Source: Neocallimastix lanati (nom. inval.)
Lineage: Eukaryota; Neocallimastigomycota; Neocallimastigomycetes; Neocallimastigales; Neocallimastigaceae
Direction of reading: 5' to 3'
DNA: 64,000 nucleotides
Assembly: GCA_016946835.1 (NCBI GenBank)
Contig: JACVTC010000001.1
Location: 3,052,501 to 3,116,500, forward strand
How positions within the stretch are numbered: position 1 is the first letter of the stretch; each line of letters begins with the position of its first letter. The translations under genes were made by a program, and so were the position numbers. The notes beneath the pieces were generated by a model that had not been told where the DNA came from, did not search any database, and saw only the letters and a list, made by a program, of their open reading frames with translations. Below, piece after piece: positions 1-11,414 of this stretch.

Positions 1-601
1 ACGGAAGATATTGAAGATAAAGATATTACTGAGAAAAAGAATGAACTATCCAAGATTACTAAAGGAAAGGATGGAAATCAAACTCCCGAAAAGAAATATG
101 ATATTATTGCTACTAGTCATATGACTGAAGAAGAAGGAGAGGAGGTAGAGGCAGAAGCAGAAGCAGAAATAGAAGAAGCAAAGATAGAAAGAAGGAAGGA
201 AAACAAAGAGGAAGAAGAAGAAAAGAGGGATAGAAAAGAAGAAGAAAAAGAAAGAGAAGTAAAAGTAAAAAAAGATAGAGGAGAAGAAGAAGAAGAAGAA
301 GAAGAAGAAGAAGAAGACGAAAAAGAAAAAGAAAAAGAAGAGAAAGAAGAATATAATAAAACAATTTATGAAGATACTACTACATCTAATCCAGAGTCAA
401 GTAGTGTAAATAATATGATAATGAAAACAATGAAAGTACCTCAAGGTGTTCCCACTGAAATTGTTGAAAATAAAGAAGAAGTAACAGAGGAAGCAAAAGA
501 AAAAGAAAAAGAAATAGAAGTAGAAAAGGAAAAATATTATTTAGAGAATATAAACGATCCTCTTCAAAGCAATAATAACAGCAGTAGTTACTACAGTATT
601 G

Positions 602-635
<34 letters not shown>

Positions 636-735
636 CATAAATAATACAAATAATATCAATAGTAATAATAATAATAATATTTCTGGAGGATCAAACGGAC
701 CAAATAAATATATTTCAATGGAATCTTTAGATTAA
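1..735 (+). CDS. 3' end of an acidic Glu/Lys-rich, Asn-rich protein (5' partial)
   Basis: The reading frame is open from base 1 to the TAA at 733-735, so the gene starts upstream of the window; the Met at 121 is only an internal codon. About 244 residues are visible. They consist of a charged stretch dominated by Glu, Lys and Arg (GAA/GAG/AAA runs at about 121-355), a less repetitive middle (about 356-545), and an Asn-rich tail with an (AAT)n-coded Asn run near 601-640, ending MESLD. The composition predicts disorder or a charged single helix in the Glu/Lys part. No catalytic domain, signal peptide or membrane segment is visible in this part. The antisense ORFs here are shadows of the purine-rich strand. 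Function unknown; it could be the tail of a larger nuclear, cytoskeletal or scaffold protein. Confidence 0.8.
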
Positions 736-1188
736 TTTTTTTTTATATTCAATCAACAGTTTCTAACATATATTATATATTAAACAATAAATTAAAGTAT
801 AAATATAAATGTAAATATTTATTTAAAATATACCATTACAAATAAAATTTTTTTAAAAATTTAATTTATGTAAAACCTCTTTTAAGTTTTATAAACTCTA
901 TACTTTCATAGATTAAAAATGGATTTGATTTTTTTTTTTTTTTCCTTTTATTTATTTATTTATTAATTTATTTTTCCTTTTCTTTTTCTTTTTATATAGA
1001 GGCTATTTCTTTTTTAAATTAAAATTAAGACATTACTGTAATAAAAAAAAATTTTTTTTTTTTAATTTATCTTTTTTGAATAAAGAAATGAAAAGTAAAA
1101 TACATATATATATATATATATATATTTAATGTTTATATATGTAAATAAAATATTATAAAAGCATTATTTATATTAAACACAAAATAAT

Positions 1189-1225
<37 letters not shown>

Positions 1226-1338
1226 ATAGATTATTAAAAAATAATTTATTATATTTTATTTTAATTTTATTATATTATATTATTATTTATATTTATTATT
1301 TTGTTTTGTTTTGTTTTTATTTTTATTTTAATACAATC

Positions 1339-1370
<32 letters not shown>

Positions 1371-1781
1371 GAAATAGTTGTTTTTTGTTTTTTTTTTTTT
1401 TAACTTTCCAAAAAAGAAAAAAATAAAATAACATATAATGAAATATTAAAAAAAAAAAAAAAATTAAAAAAAAACTTATATTTTAATACTTTTAAATTTG
1501 GAAAAAAAATTTTTTTTTTTATAATTTTTATGAACGTATGTGAAAGTGATTAGTTATATATATTTCCCTGAAATTTTTTTTAATTTTAATTATCTTTCTT
1601 TTTTTTTTTTTTTTTGGTTTGTTTTTTTTGTTTTGTTTTGTTTCTTTTAAATAAAAAATTAAATAAAAAATAATTTATTTAATAATTAAATTTTTTATAT
1701 AATAAAAAAATTTAATATATAAACAAAAAAATAAAATAAAATAAAAAAAGAAAAGAAATATATATATTTAAATTCGGCTAT

Positions 1782-1817
<36 letters not shown>

Positions 1818-2755
1818 ATTATTATTTGTTTCCTGTTTAAGCTTGGACGTTTTATTACTTTTTTACTTTGAATTTTTTTTTTTTTTTTTTTTTTTTTTTG
1901 ATTTTTTGATTTTTTTGATTTTTTTGATTTTTTTGATTTATTGGTTTTTTGTTTTTTGATTTTTGCTTTTTTTTGGTTCTTTGATATTTTTGACATTTTG
2001 ATATTTTGATATTTTTCTTTTTTTCTTTTTTTCTTTTTTTTTTATGTTTATTATATATATTTAATTTTGATGATTATCATTATTAGTATTATTTATTTAT
2101 TTATTTTTGTTTGTTTGTTTGTTTGACTGGTTATTTTATTAGTAGTTTTATTATTATTTTGTTTTGTTTTGCTTTTAATGCAATTATTTTTTTGATTTAT
2201 TTTTCATAATTATCATGTATCATTTACTCTTCTTCTTTATTTTTTTTTTGTTTTTTTTTTTTTGTTTTTTTTTGTTTTTTTTTTGTTTTCATACATAAAA
2301 GAAATAATAAATTAGAAAGTTATTAAATTCTTAAAATTAATTTGTATTAAAATGAATAATTGATTATTAAAATATTCAATCATTCTTAATACTTAAAAAT
2401 TAAATTACTAGATACTTATAATTCCGCCCTGTTTTTTTTTTTTTTTTTAAGTTATTATTGTTTGTTTGTTTGTTTGTTAAATGAATTTAAAAAGAAAAAA
2501 AATAAATAATATAAGAAATAAAAAGAAGCATATTAAATTTATAAATAGGATTTTAATAATAGCATTCTTTATCAAATTTCTATTTATCTATATAAAAATG
2601 CTTCAAATGTATATATATTTTATAATTATTAGAATTATTATCCTATATACTTTATCTAAGTAGAATAAACTTTAACGTTGTTCAACTATTAAATTTTATT
2701 TTTTGCTTTTCTGTTTCATATTTTTCATTTTTCATTTTTCATTTTTCATTTTTCA

Positions 2756-2786
<31 letters not shown>

Positions 2787-2860
2787 TATTGTACTTTATT
2801 TTTTTATATATGAAAAAAAATCTTTTTTTTTTTTTTGAATAATATCCTTTTATTTGATGA
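736..2860. other. Intergenic AT desert between convergent genes
   Basis: Lies between the 3' ends of two convergent genes. It holds long T and A homopolymers (for example A-run 1339-1367, T-run 1784-1813), (ATTT)n at about 1190-1220, (TTTG)n at 2106-2124 and 2457-2478, repeated CATTTTT units at about 2718-2760, and one dispersed repeat at 961-1095 (listed separately). Short ORFs such as 2481-2663 (60 codons of Lys/Ile/Phe) have AT-driven composition and no recognisable domain. I see no RNA gene. Confidence 0.7.
961..1095. repeat. Dispersed repeat, copy 1 (partner at 15135-15275)
   Basis: Shares an ordered string of words with 15135-15275: a pyrimidine-rich TTTTCTTTTT stretch, then ATAGAGGCTAT, CTTTTTTAAATTAAAATTAA, an A-run followed by a T-run, TTTAATTTATCTTTTTT, and AATAAAGAAATGAAA. 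The agreement runs over about 120 bases and is too specific to come from composition alone. No coding potential is visible. It may be a short non-autonomous element or the 3' end of an unrecognised one. Confidence 0.6.
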
Positions 2861-5800
2861 TTATTTATACATATATTGATTAGTAAATTCATTATTTGCT
2901 AAACCATTTGGACTATGACCATAAGATCCATACGAATAATTTTCACTATTAATTTCTTTTTTATTATTATTTGATGGATTAATATTAATAGAACTGGAAG
3001 GAGATCCTATAGTGAGATTTGCACTTGTATTACCCTTACCCATATTCATATTCATATTCATTGTTCTTCTTCTCATTTCCAGTTCTCTTCTTATAGCTAA
3101 ATCTTCTTGTGCTTTTTGATGAATAATATTATTTTCAAAACCAGTAGATGCATTAATTTCATTTAAAAAACTATCAATAAACGTTTCACCTTCCCTTTGA
3201 TTAGCATCAAACTTTGTAAATTGATTATGACGTTCATCATCCATTATACCATAATTATTACGTTGACTACCAATAGAATTGGATTTCCTTAATGGAGCAA
3301 TACCTTCTGAATTTTCTTTTAATGAATTTAAATTATCTGCTGATAAATTATAACCCATATTTTTATAGAGTGAATTTCTATATTTATAACCTTGAGCATT
3401 ACTATTACTATTAATAATTGTATTATTTTTAGTAATGGTATCAAGTTCTTCACTATTTATAGACACATCTGAAACATCTGAAACATCTGAAACAATAGCT
3501 GATAATGGCTTAGAATTATTATCAGGTGGCATATAGAAGATAGAAGTCTTCTTTGATCTATCCTTACGCTTCTTTTCAGAAGTAGAAGTAGAAGAAGAAG
3601 TAGTAGATGAGGATGTAGAGGTAGAGGTAGTATTATTAGTTGTAGTTAATTCAGCATTATGAATAAAAGGACTTTTATTATGTAATCTTTGTTGTGATCC
3701 ATTAACATCAGTAGAATTATTATTTATTTCAAAAGAAAAACTTTTATCTTGAATTGTTGGAGACACACCAATCGTTGGGACCATCATAGACATTCTAGTA
3801 AAAGACATATTTGGTGATATTCTATTATTACTATTAGTATTAATTGGTGGAATAACTTTATTAGGTTTTGTTTTAACTAAGGATACCTTACTACCAGAAA
3901 TCATTGAATTACCATCTAATATGACACTATGTTCATGAGGATAAACAGAAATTCCTTGTAATTCATTAGTTACAAGAATTCCAGCTTTATCCATTGAAAA
4001 CAATGGTGATTTTTGATTACTATTATTACTATTAAGTGGAGAAAGTACAGATTGATAAGGTGAAACTAAGCCATTATTAAATGAAGTTTTACGTGGTCTT
4101 GGAGATAAAGCAGCAATATTATCCATAGAAACAGTACTGGAAGCAGGTGACATGATGGGAACAATGGAATCAAAACGAGGTGGAACACTATCCCTATTAT
4201 TGTTATTATTATCACTAAAGTCATTAAAATCATTATAGTCAAAATCATTATTAATATTAGGAGAATGAAAATCTAATTCAGGAGTCATCATCTTAATAGC
4301 TGGACTTCCCATTGAATTTTTGTTATTAAGTTGTTTAAGTTTCTGTTGAATCATAGCATTTTGTTGTACTTTTTGACTTATTTGTTGTTTAAGATGATTT
4401 TGAAGTTGTTGTTGTTGTTGCTGTTGTATCATTTTAACTCTCATTTCTTGTTTTTGTTGTTGTTGTATTAACCTCAAATGTTGTTGTTGCTTTGCTCTTT
4501 CCTTTTTAGATTTAACCACAAGGGATGGTGAGCTATAATTAAGAATTTGTTGTAATTCTCTTTGATCTCTGAACTTTTTAGATTCCTTAAATTTTGGACG
4601 AACACTACCTTCAGATTCATTACCAGAATTATATCCATTTATTAATAATTTATTATCTAATTTCTCCATATTATTTAATTTTGGTGTGCCTATCATCATT
4701 GAATTATTTGCCATTGATTCCATATTATTTAATTTTGGTGTACCTATCATCATAGAATTATTTACCATCGATTCCATATTATTTAATTTGGGTGTCATCA
4801 TAGAATTATTTACTGCCGATTCCATATTATTTAATTTGGGTGTACCGATCATCATAGAATTATTTGCCATCGATTCCATATTATTTAATTTGGGTGTACC
4901 GATCATCATAGAATTATTTACTGCCGATTCCATATTATTTAAATTGGGTGTACCGATCATCATAGAATTATTTAATGCCGATTCCATATTATTTAATTTT
5001 GGTGTACCGATCATCATAGAATTCTTAGGAATTGGAGATCTTGGAGTATTAGGTAAATTTCCAACTGGTGCTTGATATTTTGGTACAGGAGCTTCATCAT
5101 TACTATTAAGACCTTCTGGGAAGTAAGATTTTACTAAATTATCTAAGGCTCGTTGAACAGGGGCATCACTGATAAGTTTTTGATCAGTTTTATTTTGATT
5201 ATCTTCCATTTGATTTAATAAATCCATAAGGGTACTAAATACCTCCTTTTCAGAAAACTTTTGAAATGAAGTTGTTCGGAATTGTTGTTGTTGTTGTTGT
5301 TGTTGCTTTTCTTTCATAGGTTCATTTTTTAATTCATTTTTGACCTCTCTTTTTAAATCTTCTAAATGTTCTTCCATAGGTTCTTCCATAGGTTCTTCCA
5401 TCAATATTAATGGTGGAGGATTTGGAATACTTGATTTTCTTTTACTAATTGGAAGACGAATACCATCATAATTTCCATGGGATACATTCGTATTATGAAT
5501 ATGATTATTATTACTACTATTATTATTATTACTATTAAGATTAAGATTAAATCCTAAATCTGGTGTACCTGGTATAGATTGAGGTGTTAATAAACCATTA
5601 TTAATTTCTAACGAATTTTTCTTACCGCCTTGAATAGGAATACTAGGAGGAATAATGATTGAATTAGTAGTACTTGTACTGGTGAGTACACTTTTTCTTT
5701 GATCATTTGGATTACCACTCCTATTTATTTGTTCGAAAAATGATTTATCCATAATTTGACTATGATTTTCTATTAAAGAATGACCTTCATGATATCCAGC

Positions 5801-7420
5801 TTCTTTAACATTAGTTTCACTTTCTACAGAAGAATGACTAGTATAGATATGTGGTAAATCACTTTTGACATCAGAATTCTTATAAGATTCATGATACTGA
5901 TTATTATCATTTTTATTAGTATTATGAAGAGGAATATGAGATAAATTTGGAGTTTCACGTGTAAGTGGAGAAGCAACAGCTTCCTTAATATTTTTTTCAT
6001 GACTTTTACAAATGTCTGGAGGTGTGGAAGAAGAATATCCTCTGGATACACCACCATCTGCATTAATATTTCCTGGTAAGGCGTCTAATGTTGGCTTATG
6101 ATGATTTGGAGACATGGATCTGGAACGACAATTTTCGTAGGAAGAATAACGGTTATTTAGAGCTCTACTTAATCTTTGATCATGACTACCAAGAGAATGT
6201 TGACGATAAAGTGAAGAAATTGGACGAAGATTATGATCATTATATGATATATTTGGAGATATATTATTATTATGATTAATACTAAATGATCTAGACATTG
6301 GTCCAATAAACGAATCATTACCAGCTTGTGAACTTGGTGAAGCTGGTAAAGAAGGAGAAGTTGGTGTAGTTGGAGAAGGTAAAGGAATAGTTATCGAAGA
6401 ATCACCATTTTGATTTCCGTTACCTTTTTTGAGATTATCAACTTGTACTTTTAAATCATCCATATTAACCTTTAAAGTTTCTCTTTTCATTTTTGGTGAT
6501 TGTAATGATTTTACTGAAGGTTTTGGTGAACTAGATGGACTAATGTAAGATTTAGCTTTAATTCTTTTAGTTATTTCATCTTCTACTAATGAATGACTAC
6601 GAAGTGGTATAACGAAATCAGATGAAGAAGAAACTGATAAATAATTTTGCTTTCCAGTATCAGTACTAGTATTGGTATTATTAGTATTATTATTATTAGT
6701 AGTAGTATCTTTATCCATGACATTTAATAAATTATCACTATTTTCAACGCCTTGCTTATTTTGAGGAGTCTTTTTAGTGTCATCTAACTTTTCGTTATTT
6801 TCGATAAGCTGATTATTTAGGAAAATTTTTTTATTATTTCCATTTAAATATCTATCATGTGAATCAGGTAACTGAGGTGGTCGAATATTTTCTCTTCCAC
6901 CATTAATTGAACCATAACTACTGGAACTATCATATTCATTACTATCATAAATAAGAAGTTCTGGTGTACTAAGAGAGCTATTTGAACGAGATCTTTGAAC
7001 ATAGGGTCTTTCAGAAGAAGGCATACTGTTAAAACGCTTACGACCACCATTCTTTTGATTAAGATATTCATAGTAATCCGTATCATAATTAATATTCTCT
7101 TTATCATTTTGAGAACTTACTAGACTATCATCAGGAAAGGATTTAAATTCTTCATCTTCATCTTCTTCAAAACCTTCATGCTCACTATCAGAATCACAAT
7201 TAGATCGTAGTTCAATTGATTTTGAACTTCTGGCACCCACTGAATTAATACGAGTCACACTAGATTCAGCTGTACTTAATCTTTTAGAGTTATTATTTTC
7301 TTTATTTCCTTTTTCATCATCTTTTTGAACAACAGTATTAACACTATTCAATGAAACAGTGTTTTTTCTTCCTTTTTCATATTTTTCTAATAAATCTAAT
7401 GTTTCATTAAGTAATTCCAT
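2861..7420 (-). CDS. Large intrinsically disordered Asn/Ser/Gln-rich protein, 1519 aa, function unknown
   Basis: An uninterrupted 1519-codon frame starts at the first ATG (7418-7420) and ends at TAA next to the 3' desert. The N terminus begins with a short amphipathic helix (MELLNETLDLLEKYEK). The rest is mostly disordered, with many SP and TP dipeptides (possible proline-directed phosphosites), a DEDE-rich acidic patch near residue 85, an eight-residue Gln run followed by a helical segment (about 715-780, FSTLMDLLNQM), seven tandem copies of an 18-aa unit (about 800-920), a Gln-rich coiled-coil-like region (about 965-1030), and a C-terminal stretch with a charged helix (ELEMRRRTM). There is no signal peptide, membrane segment or enzymatic motif. 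Codon use keeps enough G and C to stand out from its surroundings, which supports a real gene. It could be a transcriptional regulator, polarity or cytoskeletal scaffold, but nothing here decides that. Confidence 0.9.
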   Translation of the reverse strand: MELLNETLDLLEKYEKGRKNTVSLNSVNTVVQKDDEKGNKENNNSKRLSTAESSVTRINSVGARSSKSIELRSNCDSDSEHEGFEEDEDEEFKSFPDDSLVSSQNDKENINYDTDYYEYLNQKNGGRKRFNSMPSSERPYVQRSRSNSSLSTPELLIYDSNEYDSSSSYGSINGGRENIRPPQLPDSHDRYLNGNNKKIFLNNQLIENNEKLDDTKKTPQNKQGVENSDNLLNVMDKDTTTNNNNTNNTNTSTDTGKQNYLSVSSSSDFVIPLRSHSLVEDEITKRIKAKSYISPSSSPKPSVKSLQSPKMKRETLKVNMDDLKVQVDNLKKGNGNQNGDSSITIPLPSPTTPTSPSLPASPSSQAGNDSFIGPMSRSFSINHNNNISPNISYNDHNLRPISSLYRQHSLGSHDQRLSRALNNRYSSYENCRSRSMSPNHHKPTLDALPGNINADGGVSRGYSSSTPPDICKSHEKNIKEAVASPLTRETPNLSHIPLHNTNKNDNNQYHESYKNSDVKSDLPHIYTSHSSVESETNVKEAGYHEGHSLIENHSQIMDKSFFEQINRSGNPNDQRKSVLTSTSTTNSIIIPPSIPIQGGKKNSLEINNGLLTPQSIPGTPDLGFNLNLNSNNNNSSNNNHIHNTNVSHGNYDGIRLPISKRKSSIPNPPPLILMEEPMEEPMEEHLEDLKREVKNELKNEPMKEKQQQQQQQQFRTTSFQKFSEKEVFSTLMDLLNQMEDNQNKTDQKLISDAPVQRALDNLVKSYFPEGLNSNDEAPVPKYQAPVGNLPNTPRSPIPKNSMMIGTPKLNNMESALNNSMMIGTPNLNNMESAVNNSMMIGTPKLNNMESMANNSMMIGTPKLNNMESAVNNSMMTPKLNNMESMVNNSMMIGTPKLNNMESMANNSMMIGTPKLNNMEKLDNKLLINGYNSGNESEGSVRPKFKESKKFRDQRELQQILNYSSPSLVVKSKKERAKQQQHLRLIQQQQKQEMRVKMIQQQQQQQLQNHLKQQISQKVQQNAMIQQKLKQLNNKNSMGSPAIKMMTPELDFHSPNINNDFDYNDFNDFSDNNNNNRDSVPPRFDSIVPIMSPASSTVSMDNIAALSPRPRKTSFNNGLVSPYQSVLSPLNSNNSNQKSPLFSMDKAGILVTNELQGISVYPHEHSVILDGNSMISGSKVSLVKTKPNKVIPPINTNSNNRISPNMSFTRMSMMVPTIGVSPTIQDKSFSFEINNNSTDVNGSQQRLHNKSPFIHNAELTTTNNTTSTSTSSSTTSSSTSTSEKKRKDRSKKTSIFYMPPDNNSKPLSAIVSDVSDVSDVSINSEELDTITKNNTIINSNSNAQGYKYRNSLYKNMGYNLSADNLNSLKENSEGIAPLRKSNSIGSQRNNYGIMDDERHNQFTKFDANQREGETFIDSFLNEINASTGFENNIIHQKAQEDLAIRRELEMRRRTMNMNMNMGKGNTSANLTIGSPSSSININPSNNNKKEINSENYSYGSYGHSPNGLANNEFTNQYMYK
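4655..5026 (-). repeat. Coding tandem repeat, seven 54-bp units (18 aa)
   Basis: Seven in-frame units with consensus NNSMMIGTPKLNNMESAL lie inside the 1519-aa protein. Six are 54 bp. One (near 4795) is 48 bp and lacks Ile-Gly, so the total is 372 bp. The invariant core is SMM(IG)TP-LNNME, and the last two residues vary (AL, AV, MA, MV). Units differ at synonymous sites (GGTGTACC versus GGTGTGCC), so the array is not freshly amplified. Each unit carries a TP site, giving seven evenly spaced potential phosphorylation sites. Confidence 0.95.
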
Positions 7421-8749
7421 ATTGTTATATTGAATAAAAGTATAAATTTATTAATAATATTTGAAGAAAAAAAAAATTTTTTTTTATTAATCTTATATAT
7501 ATTTACTACTGTTTACTCTTTATTCTTTATTTAATTTTTTTTAAAATAATATATATTATATATATATAGATATAGAATTTTTGTAAATGAATTAAAATGA
7601 GAAAAAAAAATATTCTCTTTTTTTATTATTATTATTATTGTTTTTTTTTTTTCTGTTTTTTTGTTTATTTATGACTTGTAATGAAAAAATAACTTCTATA
7701 ATACAAAAATTAAATTTTATATTTCAATGAAACAGAAGTTTTATTATTTAAAAAAAATATATTGATAAATAAAAATATTATTATATTAAATTATATTATA
7801 TTAGAATATAACTACGCTTTTTTATATTTAATATTTAAATAGATATGACTGTATGTATGAGAAATAAAAATATTTTTTATATTTTTTTTTGTTTTATAAA
7901 TAATTTATTATTAATGTACTTTTTAATATTATTAGTGCTTGCTTGCTTTAAAGTTATTTTGAAAGTTTGTTTTAATTTTATAAAATTGATTATATTATTT
8001 TTTTTTTTTTTTTGAATTTTTTTTTCTTTTTTTAATAAACTTTTTTATTGTATTTTAAATATTTCTAATTATACATTAATATCTTTTTTTTATAATAATA
8101 AAAAACAGATAAACATTATATTAGAAATAAAAAAAATATTAACAACCAAAAAAATAAATGTAATTATTTAAATTTACTATTTCTTTGATTATATTAAAAA
8201 AATATTATTTGAATATATTTTAAATGTATCAAATTGAAACTATATGAACTATCAATGACTAAATTACTTCTAAAATATTTCTATTTACAAATTTTATTAC
8301 AAAAAATTTATTTATTAACTGTAGTTTTTAGTTTTTTATTTTTTTTTTACTTTCAGAAACTTAATAATTTATAAATTTTATTACTTTTGTTAAAATTTTT
8401 TCTAAAATTATAAAGTATCTAAAAATAAAACAGTATTTTTTGTTATTTGATATTATAATATTACTATTAATTTAATTATCCATGTTTTTCTTTTTTTTAC
8501 AAAAAAAAAATTATATCATCGAATTATTTCAATATTAAGTTCTTTTTTTTTTTTTTGGTTTTGTTTTGTTTTGTTTTGTTATTGCTGTTATTTTTATTAT
8601 TAACTTTATTATTTTATTTTTAATACATAAAAAAAAATATCTATTTTTCAAATAGTATAAATTTTATATTATTTATTATTATGATTTGTATATTTTTTTT
8701 AAATGTATTTAAAAAATATTGCATATTTTTTTTTCTAATTCTTCAAAAG

Positions 8750-8790
<41 letters not shown>

Positions 8791-11358
8791 AAAAAAAAAA
8801 AAAATACAAAAAAATATAAAACAAAAAAATTATAAAAAAAAAGTTATTAATATTTGTTATATTTGATATTGGTATAAATCATTAAAAAAAAAATGAAAAG
8901 TAGAAAAAAAATAATATTAAATCAATTCAAATTATGGAAAAAAAAGAGAATATTTATACTAAAAATAAATTATAAAAAAAAAAAAAAAAAAGATAGTTAA
9001 AGTTTATATCCTTTTTTGGAAATCCAATTTAAAAACTAAAAGGAAATAGAAAAAAAAAGGAAATATTAAATAAATAATCTTTTAATAATTAAATTTTTTA
9101 AAAAAAAAATAAAATTAAGACTTTAAAATTTAATATAAATTAAAATTATATATTTAAATCTTTTATATATTAAATATATTGTAATACATAATCCATAAAC
9201 ACTTTTATTGATGAGAACTTTATTATAAAATATTTACTTATATAGATTAATTTAGTGCAATATATTTTATTATATATTACATAATATATATCAATAAAAT
9301 GGGTTTACCAATAAATAAATGAAGAAAAAAAGAAAAAATAAATTATTTTTCTAAATAGTAAATATTGTACCATTCCAACCAATATTATAATTTAAACTTA
9401 AAAGTATAATAATTATTTGTATATATTTTTTAAAAAAAAAATTTTTCCATTTTATTTTAATATTATTTAGAATTGTATCACAAAATTAATTAATAATAAT
9501 AAAAATAAAAATTAAAAGAAAATATTAAATTTTAGTACATCCATTATTTACTATCTTCATATTATAAAATCTTCTTTTAGTATATTACAATATATTAAAA
9601 ATATATGTTAAATATTAATAGAATTTTTACTGTGTCACAAAGCAATAAACTCTAACATTGGAAATGTTAATGTATTAATTCATTTATATAATTATTTATT
9701 TTATTTATTTATTAATTATTTATTTATTCATTCATTCATTTACTATTTATTTATTTATTTTATTTATTAATAATTTATTTATCTATTATTAATTTATTTA
9801 CTTATTAATGATTATTTATATATTTATTAATAATTTATTTATTTATATGTTCATTTACTTATTTATTAGTTTATTTATTATTATTTGTTTGTTTGTCTTA
9901 TATATATATATTTATTTATTATAATCTTTATATAAAAAGGAGCATACAATTTTATTTATTTCAGAGTTATCTTTACAAAAAATAAAAAAAAAATTTTCAA
10001 ATATATTCAAATAAATATCCTTATTTTAAAAAAAAAAATATATTATAAAATATAATAAAATATAATAAAACAAACCAAAAATAAAAAGTATAAATATCTT
10101 TAAATATATGTAAAATATATATCTATATATATTAATATATATTCAACAATACAAATATAAAATATATATTTAAATATTTAAATATATACTTTTAATTATT
10201 AATAATTAATGATTCATCTAAACGTCACACCAATCTTTTTTCATTATTACAACCACAAAAGCAATATTGCCTTAAACACAAATACAAATACTATAGTTAA
10301 AACTAAGTTATATCAATACTAATAATAATTATTATTTTATTTTATTTTATTTTATTTAATTTTATTTTAAGACTAGGAAATATTAATTTATAATTTATGA
10401 ACATTTTATAACATATTAAAATTGTTTTTTTTTTATTTATTTATTTTTTATAAATGTTTATGATGTAATATAAAATGTTTTTTTTATACTCATTTATTTT
10501 GGTTATTTTTATATTATTATTTTATATACAAAAAAAAAAAAAATTCAACTAAATGAATATTTATTTCATTTATTTTTATTAATTATAGTTATGATTTTAT
10601 TTAAAACCAAAAAAAAAAAAATAATAATAATAATAAAAATAAAAATAAAAAATATTAAAGATATTCTTATAGTTATAGAGTTTATGAAATAATATAATAC
10701 TATTATTGTATTTTAATAGAATATGATATTTATTTTTGGTGTTAGTATTAATTTTTCAAAAAAAAAAATTAAATAAAATAAAAAAAATATAATAATAATA
10801 ACTCATAAATAATTTTAATAATAAATTTATTAGATTAATAAAATAGTTAAATTCCATAGTTCACTTCCTTAATAATATTAAACAAAATTAAAATTAAGTT
10901 TTTTTTTTTTTTTTAAATAAAAAAAAATTCCATACCATTGTTGCTAATATAGGACTATTATGTATAATAGATTATTAATAATGAATATATTCCACAAGTA
11001 AATTGAAATATAATGAATTTTAGTAAAGTTGTTCGTAAAAAAAAATAATATTTTGATTATTAAATATTGTAGTTTTATGCCATTTCATTCTATCTTTTTC
11101 TATTTTTTCTATAATATATAATTAAAAAATATAGGATTTAAATCCATATATATTCGTATTTTTTTAATTATTAAAATTTATTTATGTATCATTAATAATT
11201 TGTGTAGGTAAATCTTGTGAAATGTATATAAGCAAGAAAAAATAAATAAAGAATTTTGAATAACAGGAAACTTATAATAAAAAAAATATAAATATATATA
11301 TATAATATATAAATATGTGTATTAGTACAATAATAAAATTCATATTAAAGAATTAAGG

Positions 11359-11414
<56 letters not shown>

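Noticed and set aside
113-364. Leu-rich ORF antisense to the first gene
   Set aside because: Antisense of GAA/AAA codons gives Phe/Leu runs; the sense frame continues through the window edge and is the real one.
2481-2663. 60-aa plus-strand ORF
   Set aside because: Lys/Ile/Phe composition is what random AT-rich sequence gives; no conserved feature and it lies in a 3'-3' intergenic region.
4686-5075. 129-aa repeat ORF (IIELFTIDSILFN) on the plus strand
   Set aside because: Antisense shadow of the 54-bp coding repeat, whose 54-bp period keeps every frame open.
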